Counted from the first letter of the stretch, positions 18,225 through 27,193 are shown. The stretch is DNA of 64,000 nucleotides from an uncultured Anaerolineae bacterium (GCA_934216615.1 CAKQCB010000001.1:558001-622000), one strand, 5' to 3'. The notes: a model not told the origin generated them from the letters alone. Made by a program: numbers and translations.

Positions 18225-19598
18225 ATGACAAAACGCGGTCAACCGACAGGGTTACCCAAAGATAAAAAAGGAACAACGCCAACCCCAACTGCTAAAGACG
18301 GGAAATCACAACCGCGTTTGATCCGTGAGTATCGCTCTTCCAAAGAACGCGAACAAGAACTTCAACGCTTGTTACTGCTTGGGGTCGGTATTGCAGGTGG
18401 CATCGCAGTGTTAATCTTTGTCGTTGCATTTGTGATTGACCAACTGATTGTTCCCCGTCAAGAAGTCGCTCGCGTCAACGATGAAGTCATCACGGTTGCC
18501 GAATTTGAAAGCCGCGTTCGCTTAGAACGTGCTTTATTGATTGAACAAATCAACGATGGTTACCAACTTTATGCCGCGTTTTATGGTGGGCAAGGCGCAA
18601 CCCCTGAGCAAGTTCTCAATGCGGTTTTGCAACAACCACCATACAGCACTTGGTATAATGAATTACAAGTTTCAGATCAGTTGGGTAACCGCGTTCTGAA
18701 CCAGATGATTGATGATGAATTGGTGCGCCAACAAGCCGCCGCCCTCGGCATCACCGTTAGCCCTGAAGAAATTGATGCAAAAATCCATGAATTCTTCAGC
18801 TACGACCCTGAAACCGCAGGCCAAGAGCCGACAGCGACACCCGAACCCACCATCACACCAACGCTCTATGTTTCGCCCACACCGACCAACACCCCGACCC
18901 TGACGCCCACACCAGAAACCACCGATGAAGTGGCGTTAACACCCACGTCAACACCTGAAGCGACAGGGACACCAGTGCCGACGTTGGACGCGACCCAAGT
19001 CACTGAGAATTTCAATACAACCCGTAACGGTTACTTCTCGAACATCACAAGTTCTGCACGCATCAGCGAAGCGGATATTCGTGCCTACTTTGAGATTTCA
19101 GCCTTGCGCGAAAAACTGCGCGACCAAGTTGCCAGTGAAGTTGGCGAAACCGCACCTTTCACAAACTTACGCTTGATCACCGTCGCGTCTGAAGAACTCG
19201 CGAATGATGTGATTGCGGCGCTCAATGCGGGGGATTCTTTCAACGCACTGGCGCAAAGCGTCTCTACAGATGCCTCAAACACGGCGGGCGGTTCGTTGGG
19301 ATGGTTGACTTCAACATCCATTGAAAGCACCTATTCCGAAGCCGTCGCGACTGCCGTTGCAGAAGCCCCTGTAGGAACCGTACTCGCCCCCATTCAAAAT
19401 GGTGCAGTTTGGTATGTGATCGAAGTTTCAGGCCGTGAAGACCGTGAAATGACCGAAACCGATATCGAACAAGCCCAAAATGTGATTTTGAACGACTATA
19501 TTGAGGAAGTACGTGACGCGGAAACAACCAATGTCGAAATCTACGACATTTGGACGGACAACGTGCCGGAAATTCCCCGCTTCACCATTCGTGTATAG
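18225..19598 (+). CDS. Membrane-anchored PpiC/SurA-type peptidyl-prolyl isomerase
   Basis: A 457-residue foldase with a cytoplasmic basic N-terminus, one transmembrane helix (about 45-68), a SurA-N-like helical domain (VARVNDEVITVAEFESRVRLER, about 80-100 onward), a Pro/Thr linker of TPT repeats (about 210-265) splitting that domain, and a parvulin PpiC domain (about 310-430) with GDSFNALAQSVSTD and GGSLGW motifs. It acts outside the membrane, helping secreted proteins fold, like PrsA/SurA. An in-frame TTG exists 60 bp upstream, but the ATG has AGGAG at good spacing. The Pro/Thr linker inside the chaperone domain is characteristic of this lineage. Confidence 0.85.
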   Translation: MTKRGQPTGLPKDKKGTTPTPTAKDGKSQPRLIREYRSSKEREQELQRLLLLGVGIAGGIAVLIFVVAFVIDQLIVPRQEVARVNDEVITVAEFESRVRLERALLIEQINDGYQLYAAFYGGQGATPEQVLNAVLQQPPYSTWYNELQVSDQLGNRVLNQMIDDELVRQQAAALGITVSPEEIDAKIHEFFSYDPETAGQEPTATPEPTITPTLYVSPTPTNTPTLTPTPETTDEVALTPTSTPEATGTPVPTLDATQVTENFNTTRNGYFSNITSSARISEADIRAYFEISALREKLRDQVASEVGETAPFTNLRLITVASEELANDVIAALNAGDSFNALAQSVSTDASNTAGGSLGWLTSTSIESTYSEAVATAVAEAPVGTVLAPIQNGAVWYVIEVSGREDREMTETDIEQAQNVILNDYIEEVRDAETTNVEIYDIWTDNVPEIPRFTIRV

Positions 19599-19625
19599 TT
19601 CAAAAATCAAACCTGTACTCTAAGC

Positions 19626-19662
19626 AAATGAGCGATCTTAAATGGATCGCTCATTTATTTTT
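19626..19662 (+). terminator. Rho-independent terminator after the PpiC gene
   Basis: AAATGAGCGATC (19626-19637) is perfectly complementary to GATCGCTCATTT (19645-19656), loop of 7, then ATTTTT. Confidence 0.92.
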
Positions 19663-19696
19663 CCTCTACTTATAGCCTATGATTAAAGAATCTCCG

Positions 19697-19726
19697 TTGT
19701 TTTGAAAATAGGCCATAAGCTATAAT
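19697..19726 (+). promoter_or_regulatory. Promoter of the FHA/RodA block
   Basis: TTGTTT (19697-19702) and a perfect TATAAT (19721-19726) with an 18-bp spacer. The ATG follows only 7 bases after the -10, so transcription would begin at or next to the start codon (leaderless mRNA). Confidence 0.65.
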
Positions 19727-19733
19727 CGCCTCT

Positions 19734-20495
19734 ATGAATGACTTACGGTTCTCCCACATTGAAAATCGACTTGAACGTTTGATCGAAGGATCATTCGCTC
19801 AAATTTTCCACCGTTCGATCACTGCACACGATATGGTTATGCAGTTGGCGCGGGCATTAGAAAATAACCTGCGCTTCTCGAATGATTCCGACCCACGCCC
19901 GATTGGGCCTGATTATTACGAAGTGAATATTCAAACGGAATTATTCCAACAGCTTTTAGAAAACGAACCCATTTTAGAATCACAGTTGGGACAGTCGCTC
20001 ATCGACCTTGCGATGTTACTGGGTTATCGCCTTTTAGATGTTCCGCACGTCAAAATTCGCCCAGATGACACTCTGCGCGCAAACGATCTGATCGTCACCG
20101 CAAAGCACCTCAGCAATCCACGCACCCATACAGCGGCGATGAGTCGAATCGAGCTTCCACAAGAATCCCCCGCGCCTAAAAACCCGCAGTTACTCATCAA
20201 TGGGACACAAACCATTGATCTCAAAGACCCGCTCATCAATATCGGCAGAGGTCGAGATAATCACATTGTTTTAGAAGACCCGTATGCCTCGCGTCATCAT
20301 GTCCAGCTACGCTTACGATACGGTGCTTATACTCTGTTCGACACCAACAGCCAAGCGGGCGTGCTTGTGAATGATGTTCCTGCGCGTGAACACCGTCTAC
20401 AATCTGGAGACGTCTTTAGGATTGGTAAAACACGTTTGATCTATTTAGAAGATGAAGACGGCATGACAGATGCCCAAGACGCCTATTTTGATTAA
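19734..20495 (+). CDS. DUF3662 and FHA domain protein (FhaA-like)
   Basis: A 253-residue cytoplasmic protein. Residues 1-120 match the DUF3662 domain of FhaA proteins (IENRLERLIEGSFAQIF, then AQLARALENN type helix). Residues 150-245 form a forkhead-associated domain with the phosphothreonine-binding signature: INIGRGRDNHIVL, the SRHH motif (about 184-187) and N near VNDVPAREH. FHA domains bind phosphothreonine peptides; in actinobacteria the matching protein docks on wall-synthesis proteins such as MurJ. No Shine-Dalgarno is visible, which fits the leaderless promoter. The next gene is a second FHA protein, then mtnP and the SEDS/PBP pair. Confidence 0.86.
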   Translation: MNDLRFSHIENRLERLIEGSFAQIFHRSITAHDMVMQLARALENNLRFSNDSDPRPIGPDYYEVNIQTELFQQLLENEPILESQLGQSLIDLAMLLGYRLLDVPHVKIRPDDTLRANDLIVTAKHLSNPRTHTAAMSRIELPQESPAPKNPQLLINGTQTIDLKDPLINIGRGRDNHIVLEDPYASRHHVQLRLRYGAYTLFDTNSQAGVLVNDVPAREHRLQSGDVFRIGKTRLIYLEDEDGMTDAQDAYFD

Positions 20496-20513
20496 CCAGA
20501 AAGATTGTGGCGT

Positions 20514-20963
20514 GTGAACACTGAAATCGCATTATTCATTCTACGGATCATTTCGGGTGTAATTCTTCTAAGCATCGCCACAGTCATTTTTGTATTCATC
20601 TGGCGAGATTATTCCCGTACAAATCATCGTATAGAGAATACCAAACGGGTTCACGGCAAGCTGATGGGCATCGACGACTTTGACGGCAATTTTCTATTAA
20701 CCGGAACCGTATACCCACTGACTGCCCTCACCAGCATTGGTCGTTCGCCGACCAACAGTATTCCCATAGACGATAACTTCGCCAGTAGTGAGCATGCTCT
20801 CGTCGCGTTGAGAAATGGTCAATGGTGGTTAGAAGACCGAAGCAGCCGAAACGGAACCCTGCTGAATGGGATGCAAGTGACCCAGCCGGTCATTGTGACG
20901 GACGGGGACATTATTACCATTGGTAAAATTGCGCTGCGTATTGATTTAGATTCATCCACCTAG
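20514..20963 (+). CDS. Membrane-anchored FHA domain protein (FhaB-like)
   Basis: About 149 residues: one N-terminal transmembrane helix (about 5-30) and a cytoplasmic FHA domain (about 65-145) with SIGRSPTNSI, SSEH (Ser and His that hold the phosphate) and SRNGTLLNG. The layout matches the FhaB/FipA-type proteins of actinobacteria, which act in division and wall growth. GTG 20514 is chosen, since AGAAAG lies about 10 bp before it; a TTG at 20505 is the alternative. It is 18 bp after the DUF3662-FHA gene. Confidence 0.82.
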   Translation: MNTEIALFILRIISGVILLSIATVIFVFIWRDYSRTNHRIENTKRVHGKLMGIDDFDGNFLLTGTVYPLTALTSIGRSPTNSIPIDDNFASSEHALVALRNGQWWLEDRSSRNGTLLNGMQVTQPVIVTDGDIITIGKIALRIDLDSST

Positions 20964-20976
20964 AAGTGAGGATGCC

Positions 20977-21849
20977 ATGACTGAAACTGTACACATTGGG
21001 GTTATTGGCGGGTCGGGGCTTTATCAAATGCCCGAACTGACAGAGCTGACCTCTGTTCAAATGGATACGCCGTTTGGCGCTCCAAGTGCCGACATCATCA
21101 TTGGAACATTACGCGGTAAGCGCGTTGCTTTTATCCCACGTCATGGCATCGGTCATGTGTATACCCCGTCTACAGTCCCCTATCGCGCCAACATCTGCGC
21201 GCTGAAGATGTTAGGCGTAAAGCAGATCATCGCCGTGAATGCGTGTGGCAGTTTAAGAGAAGATTTTGCCCCCGGGCATATCGTGATCCCTGACCAGTTA
21301 TATGATCTTACCAAAGCAGATCGCGGGCGTTCTTTTTTTGATACGGGTATCGTCGGTCATATCTCGGTCGCAGACCCTTTTTGCAATACCCTCAGCGAGA
21401 TTACAGAAGAAGCCGTCAAACAAGCCAATGGCACGGTGCACCGCGGTGGAACGTATGTGACGATTGAAGGCCCGCGTTTTAGCACGCGCGGGGAAAGCCA
21501 AATCTATCGTCAGTTAGGATGCAGTATCATCGGCATGACGACATGCCCTGAAGCCTTCCTCGCCCGCGAAGCCGAGATGTGTTACATCAGCATGTCTCAC
21601 ATTACAGACTATGATGTCTGGCACACTTCAGAAGAAGCGGTGACGGTTGAAATGGTCATGGATACCATGCACAAAAACCTCACCACCGCGCAAAAAGCCC
21701 TTGCGAATGCGGTTGAAACAATGGATGAACATCGTGACTGTGAATGTCACCACAGCTTAACCAATGCGGTCATGACGGACCCCGCAAAAATTCCAGCAGA
21801 AGTTAAAGTGCGTCTCGCCCCTATTGCCGGACGTTTATTCACATCATGA
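20977..21849 (+). CDS. mtnP: S-methyl-5'-thioadenosine phosphorylase
   Basis: A 290-residue PNP/MTAP-family phosphorylase: methylthioadenosine plus phosphate gives adenine and methylthioribose 1-phosphate in methionine salvage. The evidence is the IGVIGGSGLY start, PRHGIGH (about 53-59; phosphate and base binding), AVNACGSLRE, TYVTIEGPRFSTR and GMTTCPEAFLAREAEM, where the purine-binding region lies, with DYDVWH further on. An inosine-preferring variant is possible from sequence alone. It lies between the FHA genes and rodA, where actinobacteria have a phosphatase gene, and is probably an unrelated passenger in the operon. Confidence 0.9.
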   Translation: MTETVHIGVIGGSGLYQMPELTELTSVQMDTPFGAPSADIIIGTLRGKRVAFIPRHGIGHVYTPSTVPYRANICALKMLGVKQIIAVNACGSLREDFAPGHIVIPDQLYDLTKADRGRSFFDTGIVGHISVADPFCNTLSEITEEAVKQANGTVHRGGTYVTIEGPRFSTRGESQIYRQLGCSIIGMTTCPEAFLAREAEMCYISMSHITDYDVWHTSEEAVTVEMVMDTMHKNLTTAQKALANAVETMDEHRDCECHHSLTNAVMTDPAKIPAEVKVRLAPIAGRLFTS

Positions 21850-21859
21850 GCGCAGTATA

Positions 21860-23167
21860 TTGATCGCAACCACGTCACATAGCAGTGAGGCAAAAACGCC
21901 CATCAACCAAGAACGCTTGCTGTTAATCCTCGGCGGGTTATTCATGCTGGTGAATTATCTAGCATTGGCGATCAATGGAAATATCACCCAAATTTCAGGC
22001 TTACTTCCGCCGTTTGTGTGGATGATCTGTGCGTTGGTCAGTTCGCGAGTACTCAATAAAACCGTGCCTAACCGTGACCCGCTCTTATTTCCATTGGCGC
22101 TGATCATGGTGGGTTGGGGTATTACGTCCATTCAACGCTTAGAGCCTGTTTTTGCCCAACGTCAAACATTTTGGCTCATCCTCAGTACGCTGGCGCTGTT
22201 GATCGTCGTGAGCATCCCGCGCATTTTTAGATTAATCCGCAATTTTCGCTACACCCTGCTCATCGGCGGGTTGATCATCCTGATCGCGACCATCAGCTTT
22301 GGGCAAAACCCATCACAAGTTCCGGGCGCGCCCACCTTATGGTTAAATTTAGGAGGCTTCTTCTTTCAGCCTTCTGAAGTCTTGAAAATTGTTTTGGTAG
22401 CGTTCCTCGCAAGTTATTTAGCGGAACAATATCCAGCGTTGAGAACGTCGAGCTTTGCGCGCGATCATAAAACGCGCTCTCTCATTTTTTCACCGCGCAT
22501 CTTCGGCCCCATTCTGCTGATGTGGGGAATTTGCATCATCTTATTAGTGTGGCAACAAGATTTAGGCGCAGCCATTCTCTTTTTCTTGATCTTTTTAATC
22601 ATGCTTTACATCGCCAGTGGCTATACGCGCATTTTAATTATTGGTGCGCTCTTGGTCGGGCTGGTGATGTTCATGGGCTATCAACTCTTTGGAGTGGTTG
22701 AACGTCGCGTCGATATTTGGCTTAACCCGTGGCCTGAAGCAGATAACCGCGCTTATCAAATTGTGCAAAGCCTGATGGCTTTTGCGTCCGGTGGGATTAC
22801 AGGGCAAGGCATCGGTCAAGGTCACCCGAATTTCATTCCGGTGGTTCATTCCGACTTTATTTTCTCTGCCATTGCGGAAGAATGGGGCTTAGTCGGCGTT
22901 GTCATCCTCACGATTATGCTGGTCACCTATTTAGCGCGGGGCTTACATATCGCCTCTATTGAACGCAGTCACCCGTTCCGCACCTTGTTCGCTACGGGCC
23001 TCAGCCTGATTATTGGCTTACAAAGCCTGATCATCATGGCGGGCGTGCTCAAGCTGATTCCGTTAACAGGCGTGACCCTACCCTTTTTCAGTTATGGCGG
23101 AAGCTCACTCTTTGTTTGTTTCATCATCACGGGGTTATTGATTCGACTTTCAGCGGGAGAAACTTAA
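21860..23167 (+). CDS. SEDS family protein, RodA/FtsW type
   Basis: About 435 residues with ten or so transmembrane helices. SEDS proteins polymerise lipid II into glycan strands. Family motifs are FFQPSEVLKI (about 175), WQQDLGAAILFF, ASGGITGQGIGQG, the catalytic-loop VVHSDFIFSAIAEEWG (the Asp is the essential residue in RodA) and the terminal FFSYGGSSLF. The start is uncertain: TTG 21860 avoids overlap with mtnP, while a TTG at 21824 would overlap it by 26 bp. The next gene begins immediately after its stop and is the partner PBP homologue. Confidence 0.88.
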   Translation: MIATTSHSSEAKTPINQERLLLILGGLFMLVNYLALAINGNITQISGLLPPFVWMICALVSSRVLNKTVPNRDPLLFPLALIMVGWGITSIQRLEPVFAQRQTFWLILSTLALLIVVSIPRIFRLIRNFRYTLLIGGLIILIATISFGQNPSQVPGAPTLWLNLGGFFFQPSEVLKIVLVAFLASYLAEQYPALRTSSFARDHKTRSLIFSPRIFGPILLMWGICIILLVWQQDLGAAILFFLIFLIMLYIASGYTRILIIGALLVGLVMFMGYQLFGVVERRVDIWLNPWPEADNRAYQIVQSLMAFASGGITGQGIGQGHPNFIPVVHSDFIFSAIAEEWGLVGVVILTIMLVTYLARGLHIASIERSHPFRTLFATGLSLIIGLQSLIIMAGVLKLIPLTGVTLPFFSYGGSSLFVCFIITGLLIRLSAGET

Positions 23168-24640
23168 ATGCAATTCACCCGTGAAGTCAACCGTATCATG
23201 TTAGGGCTGTTGATCGCCTTCAGCATCATCTTAATCAGCGCGGCATATTGGGCCATTATAGGGCCAGAAACTATCCTCTTGAGAGAGGATAACCCGCGCC
23301 GTGTGTTAGCCGAAAGAAGCCTACTACGGGGAACGATCTTTGACCGTAATGAGAATTTGTTGGCCTACACTGAACTCAATGACAATAACATCGCTGTGCG
23401 CTATTACCCTGACCCATCCGTTGCCAGCACGCTCGGATATTATTCCTATCGCTACGGCAGTGATGGCATTGAAGCGGCGTATGATGCCATTCTAACGGGC
23501 AGTGAGCGCGTGCGCGACCTCGCCACCACGCTCTTAGATCAATGGTTACACCGTCCCCAAGTTGGGAACGATATCCGTATCACGCTTGACCAGCAGATTC
23601 AAGCCGCCCTCGCCAGCGCGATGAATGGGCAAGATGGCGCGGCGATCATCATCCGCGTTTCGGATGGGGGAATTTTGGGCGTCGTGAGCAATCCTACCTT
23701 TGACCCCAACACGCTCGATGCCAATTGGGAAATGCTCATCGAAGATTCGCGCAATCCATTTTTCAATCGTGCCCTACGCGGACGTTACCAACCCGGTAGT
23801 GCTTTGCAGACGCCGTTAATGGCAACCGCTTTATTGCTCAATGAGCCTTTAGAAAACCCGATTGAAGGGGCAACCCATCCGATTGAGGTGAATGGCCTCG
23901 AACTTCAGTGTGTCGTTCCTTTGCCGGATATTCCGCTGACGTTACGCGAAGCCTATGCCTTCGCATGTCCGAATGCGTTTGCTCAGTTTGTACAGCGCCT
24001 AGAACCTGCCACTTTAGAGGCGGCATTTAATACGTTCCGACTCACAGAGTCGCCGAATATTCTGCCTCCAAGAACGGTGACAGGCTCGGTACAAGCGACG
24101 CTCACACCAGAAGTTGAAGCTACAGAAGTCGTTGTAGAAGATGAAGCAGAGATCGCGCTTGCCACAGCGTTGGGTCAAGGCATGTTGGATGTCAGCCCAT
24201 TAACGATGGCGATGATGGCGGCGGCGATTATCAACGATGGGAATTCCCCCGAACCGTATTTCTTGATGGACACCCGCCTACATACTGAAGCAACGGATAC
24301 AGCGCAGGCGTGGGTCCCGCAAATTGCCATACGCCCTAGCATCCCTTTAATGACGACCAACTCAGCACGACGTTTACAAGACCTTCTACGGGATGCGGTT
24401 GTCAACGGCGCGGCACAAAATGCAGGCCGTCCTGAGCTGGATATTGGAGGGCATGTATCCATCGCCTATTCAGGAGAACGGACGCATGTCTGGTTCATCG
24501 GCTTTGTCACGCTGAGCACACAAGAAGCGGTCGCCATCGCCATCGTGCTTGAAAACAGCAATGATATTGGGCGGGTCGCAGATATTGGTGGGGATGCGTT
24601 GCAAGCCGCTCAACAAGCGCTCACACAATCACCCTCTTAG
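23168..24640 (+). CDS. Class B penicillin-binding protein homologue with degenerate active site
   Basis: A 490-residue protein with one N-terminal transmembrane helix (about 10-32), a short pedestal domain starting LAERSLLRGTIFDRN, and a transpeptidase-fold domain (about 130-480). The overall framework is that of PbpA/FtsI (ITLDQQIQ, YQPGS, ALGQG, PLTMAMMAAAIIN, VWFIGF). However, the SxxK motif reads S211-A-L-Q214, SxN reads C267-P-N269, and KTG aligns with H429-V-S431. Without Lys of SxxK and KTG it should not acylate. It follows the SEDS gene directly, so a scaffold or activator role for the glycan polymerase is inferred. It converges with the PHP gene, 1 bp between stops. Confidence 0.85.
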   Translation: MQFTREVNRIMLGLLIAFSIILISAAYWAIIGPETILLREDNPRRVLAERSLLRGTIFDRNENLLAYTELNDNNIAVRYYPDPSVASTLGYYSYRYGSDGIEAAYDAILTGSERVRDLATTLLDQWLHRPQVGNDIRITLDQQIQAALASAMNGQDGAAIIIRVSDGGILGVVSNPTFDPNTLDANWEMLIEDSRNPFFNRALRGRYQPGSALQTPLMATALLLNEPLENPIEGATHPIEVNGLELQCVVPLPDIPLTLREAYAFACPNAFAQFVQRLEPATLEAAFNTFRLTESPNILPPRTVTGSVQATLTPEVEATEVVVEDEAEIALATALGQGMLDVSPLTMAMMAAAIINDGNSPEPYFLMDTRLHTEATDTAQAWVPQIAIRPSIPLMTTNSARRLQDLLRDAVVNGAAQNAGRPELDIGGHVSIAYSGERTHVWFIGFVTLSTQEAVAIAIVLENSNDIGRVADIGGDALQAAQQALTQSPS

Positions 24641-24641
24641 C

Positions 24642-25328
24642 TCAGCCACCTTCCCATAAACGTTTGCGCAGTTTCAATTTGCGTGACCATTTGGCGGTAC
24701 TGCTGTTGAGGTGCACCCAATGGCTGCTATAGCGCTGGACGTACTGCGCGGTTGCTAATGCCTGCACAAACTCCGTCGCGTTCTCAAACGGTTGAAGCAC
24801 CGTAAGCGCACGTCCGTACTCAACACGAGAGTGTGCATCTGACCCTGCTGTCCCCTTAAGTTGATGTTTTTCAGCAAACGCTTGTGCGGCGGTATTATCG
24901 GCTTTGTACATACAGCGTGCATTAAAAATCTCAATCGCATCAACTTGATCCATGATGCGCAGTAAGTCTTCTTCGCGCCATGCACCTTTACGCAAACGGT
25001 CAAAAGGATGTGAGACGCTGATCGCCGCGCCTTGGTCGCGCAGGCGTTTGATCGTCTCCTCAGGAGAAAGGCCCGCAGGGATCGATTCTTGCAAGAAGTA
25101 CCCTAAAAGCTCTCCTTGATTAGTCATAATTTCTTCGCCCACAATCACGCGGTCAGGGGCAATTTTTTGCATCGCCAAAGCGCCTTCAGCGGTGTTATGG
25201 TCAGTAATCGCAATTTTATCAATGCCGCGTTCATCACAGAGCTGTAAGATCGTCTCGTACTTGACGATACAATCTTTCGACCACAGCGTATGACTGTGTA
25301 ATTCAACACGAACGGTGGGTTGTGTCAT
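24642..25328 (-). CDS. PHP domain phosphoesterase
   Basis: A 228-residue PHP-domain hydrolase with the metal motifs ELHSHTLWSKDC (HxH, near residue 10), ITDHNTAEGA (about 38), a Glu in GEEIMT, SHPFDR and AGSDAHS (about 168). Such proteins act on phosphoesters, for instance histidinol phosphate or 3'-5' phosphonucleotides; related stand-alone proteins often hydrolyse RNA ends or pAp. The ATG at 25328 is used because GGAG lies 7 bp upstream; a TTG 18 bp upstream is less likely. Substrate unknown. Confidence 0.83.
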   Translation of the reverse strand: MTQPTVRVELHSHTLWSKDCIVKYETILQLCDERGIDKIAITDHNTAEGALAMQKIAPDRVIVGEEIMTNQGELLGYFLQESIPAGLSPEETIKRLRDQGAAISVSHPFDRLRKGAWREEDLLRIMDQVDAIEIFNARCMYKADNTAAQAFAEKHQLKGTAGSDAHSRVEYGRALTVLQPFENATEFVQALATAQYVQRYSSHWVHLNSSTAKWSRKLKLRKRLWEGG

Positions 25329-25536
25329 TGAAATCTCCTCTATCAAACGGCTTATTTTACCTCTGTAGGCACCCTCAAGGGAAGTTGAACTATGTTATAA
25401 TCAATCTCTCATACGAAGATCGAAAGTCAGCTTATTGTGATAGCGTCAGGAAAACGTCAGGTTTAGCGCTTTTTTTCGCTTGAAAGATATGGCAGACTGA
25501 CTTACGTCGTAAATGTGAGAAAGATGATCCACCGCG

Positions 25537-27138
25537 ATGAAATCTCAATCTATACCTTCTTCCAATACAAATTCAGTCAAGCGTTGGCTTTTGATTGTTT
25601 TAGGGTTGCTCATTCTCTTTGCAGTAGGCGCTGTGGTCGTTTACTCTATGAATGAAGGGCGTGTGATCGCCCTTTTGCCTTACATCATCATCTGCGCTGT
25701 GATTCTTTTCTTCGTCACGCTCTTTGGGGCGTTCCAAGTCCGAAAGTCCTTCGCATCCGCGCCGGTGATAGCACTCGGCACATGGGTGGTGCTTGGAATC
25801 GTTGGCGCTGTGGGTGGTGCTTATCTATTTCAAAATAACCTTCCCCCGCGTTATCAACAAGAGCTGAGCGAACAATTACCCTTCTTGCGCTCGTTAATGG
25901 CGCCGACACCATCCGGCGGGATTGTGCCCACAGTAGACCCTTCCGCAAGTCAACTTTCGGCTGAAGACCTCTTATCAATGCCGATTATCGGCGGTAGCGA
26001 AAGCACATCAGAGCCAGAAACATCCCAAGAAGCGGGCGTTCCCACGCTCGAACCTGATGAAGGGGCGTTTTATAACACACGCATCCATCTGCGCATTCCG
26101 CCATCTACATCAAACCATGCCGACCAAGAGAAAACAGCGCCTGTATTGTTTGCGCAAGACCCCACCAGCACGCCCGTCCAGCCTCGCCCTCAACTTCCTG
26201 TGAGCGCACGCTTGAACGGCATCCAACACATTCAACAAGGCTGGAATAATTGTGGCCCTGCGAATATCACGATGGCGCTCAGCTATTTTGGATGGTCACG
26301 TAGTCAAGATTATGCGGCCAATCTCTTAAAACCAAATACAGAAGATAAAAATGTCAGCCCGGGCGAATTGGTGCGCTTTGTCAACACGTATACCGACCAA
26401 CGCGCCATCACCCGCATGGGCGGGGATTTGTACTTACTGCGTAACTTATTGGCGCACAACTTCCCCGTCATCATCGAAACCGGATATTACCTTGAAGGCA
26501 CCGACTGGCTCGGTCACTATCAAACCTTGATCGGCTACGATGAGATGGCATCGGCATTTTATCTGTATGACAGCAACCTCGGTTCAGGTGAAAATGGGAC
26601 AGGGATTGCGACCTCGTACGTAGACCTTGACCGTGAATGGCAAGCATTCAACCGCCTGTTTATCGTGCTGTATGAACCTGAACGCGAAGGAGAACTCACA
26701 GGGATTCTCGGTGAATATGCCAGCGTCAACCGCGCCTATGAAATTGCACTCGAAACGGCCACCAACGAAGCCCGCGCAAACCGTCAAAACCCGTATGCAT
26801 GGTTTAATATGGGCACGTCATATACTCGCTTAGGTCAGCATGAAGAAGCCGCCAGCGCCTATGACCAAGCGCGTATGCTCGGTTTACCCTTCCGCATGTT
26901 GTGGTATCAATTTGGCCCCTTTGAAGCCTATTTTGAAGCGGGACGTTACAGTGACGTAGAATCTTTGGTGCAAAATAACTTGACCAACGGGGCACAATAC
27001 GTGGAAGAAACATTCTTCTGGCAGGGACAGGTGTTAGCGGCACAAGGGTCTGTGAGCGAAGCCGCAGCCGCTTACCGTCGCGCGCTCAACTTCAATCCCA
27101 ATTATATTGCGGCACAAGAAGCGCTCGACAATCTCTAA
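25537..27138 (+). CDS. Membrane C39-like cysteine peptidase with TPR domain
   Basis: A 533-residue protein with three transmembrane helices (about 17-38, 45-66, 79-100), a Pro/Ser/Thr linker (120-215), a C39_2-type papain-fold peptidase domain with NNCGP (Cys239), GHYQTLIGYD (His327) and YDSNLG (Asp345), and TPR repeats (about 395-533, including AWFNMGTSYTRLGQ and AAAYRRALNFNPNYIAA). The catalytic domain should face outside. C39_2 proteins cleave unknown peptides or act as pseudopeptidases; bacteriocin ABC partners are absent. A possible -10 (TATAAT at 25396-25401) lacks a good -35. Followed by a strong terminator. Confidence 0.8.
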   Translation: MKSQSIPSSNTNSVKRWLLIVLGLLILFAVGAVVVYSMNEGRVIALLPYIIICAVILFFVTLFGAFQVRKSFASAPVIALGTWVVLGIVGAVGGAYLFQNNLPPRYQQELSEQLPFLRSLMAPTPSGGIVPTVDPSASQLSAEDLLSMPIIGGSESTSEPETSQEAGVPTLEPDEGAFYNTRIHLRIPPSTSNHADQEKTAPVLFAQDPTSTPVQPRPQLPVSARLNGIQHIQQGWNNCGPANITMALSYFGWSRSQDYAANLLKPNTEDKNVSPGELVRFVNTYTDQRAITRMGGDLYLLRNLLAHNFPVIIETGYYLEGTDWLGHYQTLIGYDEMASAFYLYDSNLGSGENGTGIATSYVDLDREWQAFNRLFIVLYEPEREGELTGILGEYASVNRAYEIALETATNEARANRQNPYAWFNMGTSYTRLGQHEEAASAYDQARMLGLPFRMLWYQFGPFEAYFEAGRYSDVESLVQNNLTNGAQYVEETFFWQGQVLAAQGSVSEAAAAYRRALNFNPNYIAAQEALDNL

Positions 27139-27155
27139 TCCGTAACGCACTTTGG

Positions 27156-27193
27156 ACGATACCCCATTCTAGACATTATGGGGTATCGTTTAT
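27156..27193 (+). terminator. Rho-independent terminator after the C39 peptidase gene
   Basis: ACGATACCCCAT (27156-27167) is perfectly complementary to ATGGGGTATCGT (27178-27189) with a 10-base loop, followed by TTAT. Confidence 0.85.

Noticed and set aside
25396..25401. TATAAT upstream of the C39 peptidase gene as a promoter.
   Set aside because: No acceptable -35 at 16-18 bp, so it is mentioned with the gene but not called as a promoter.
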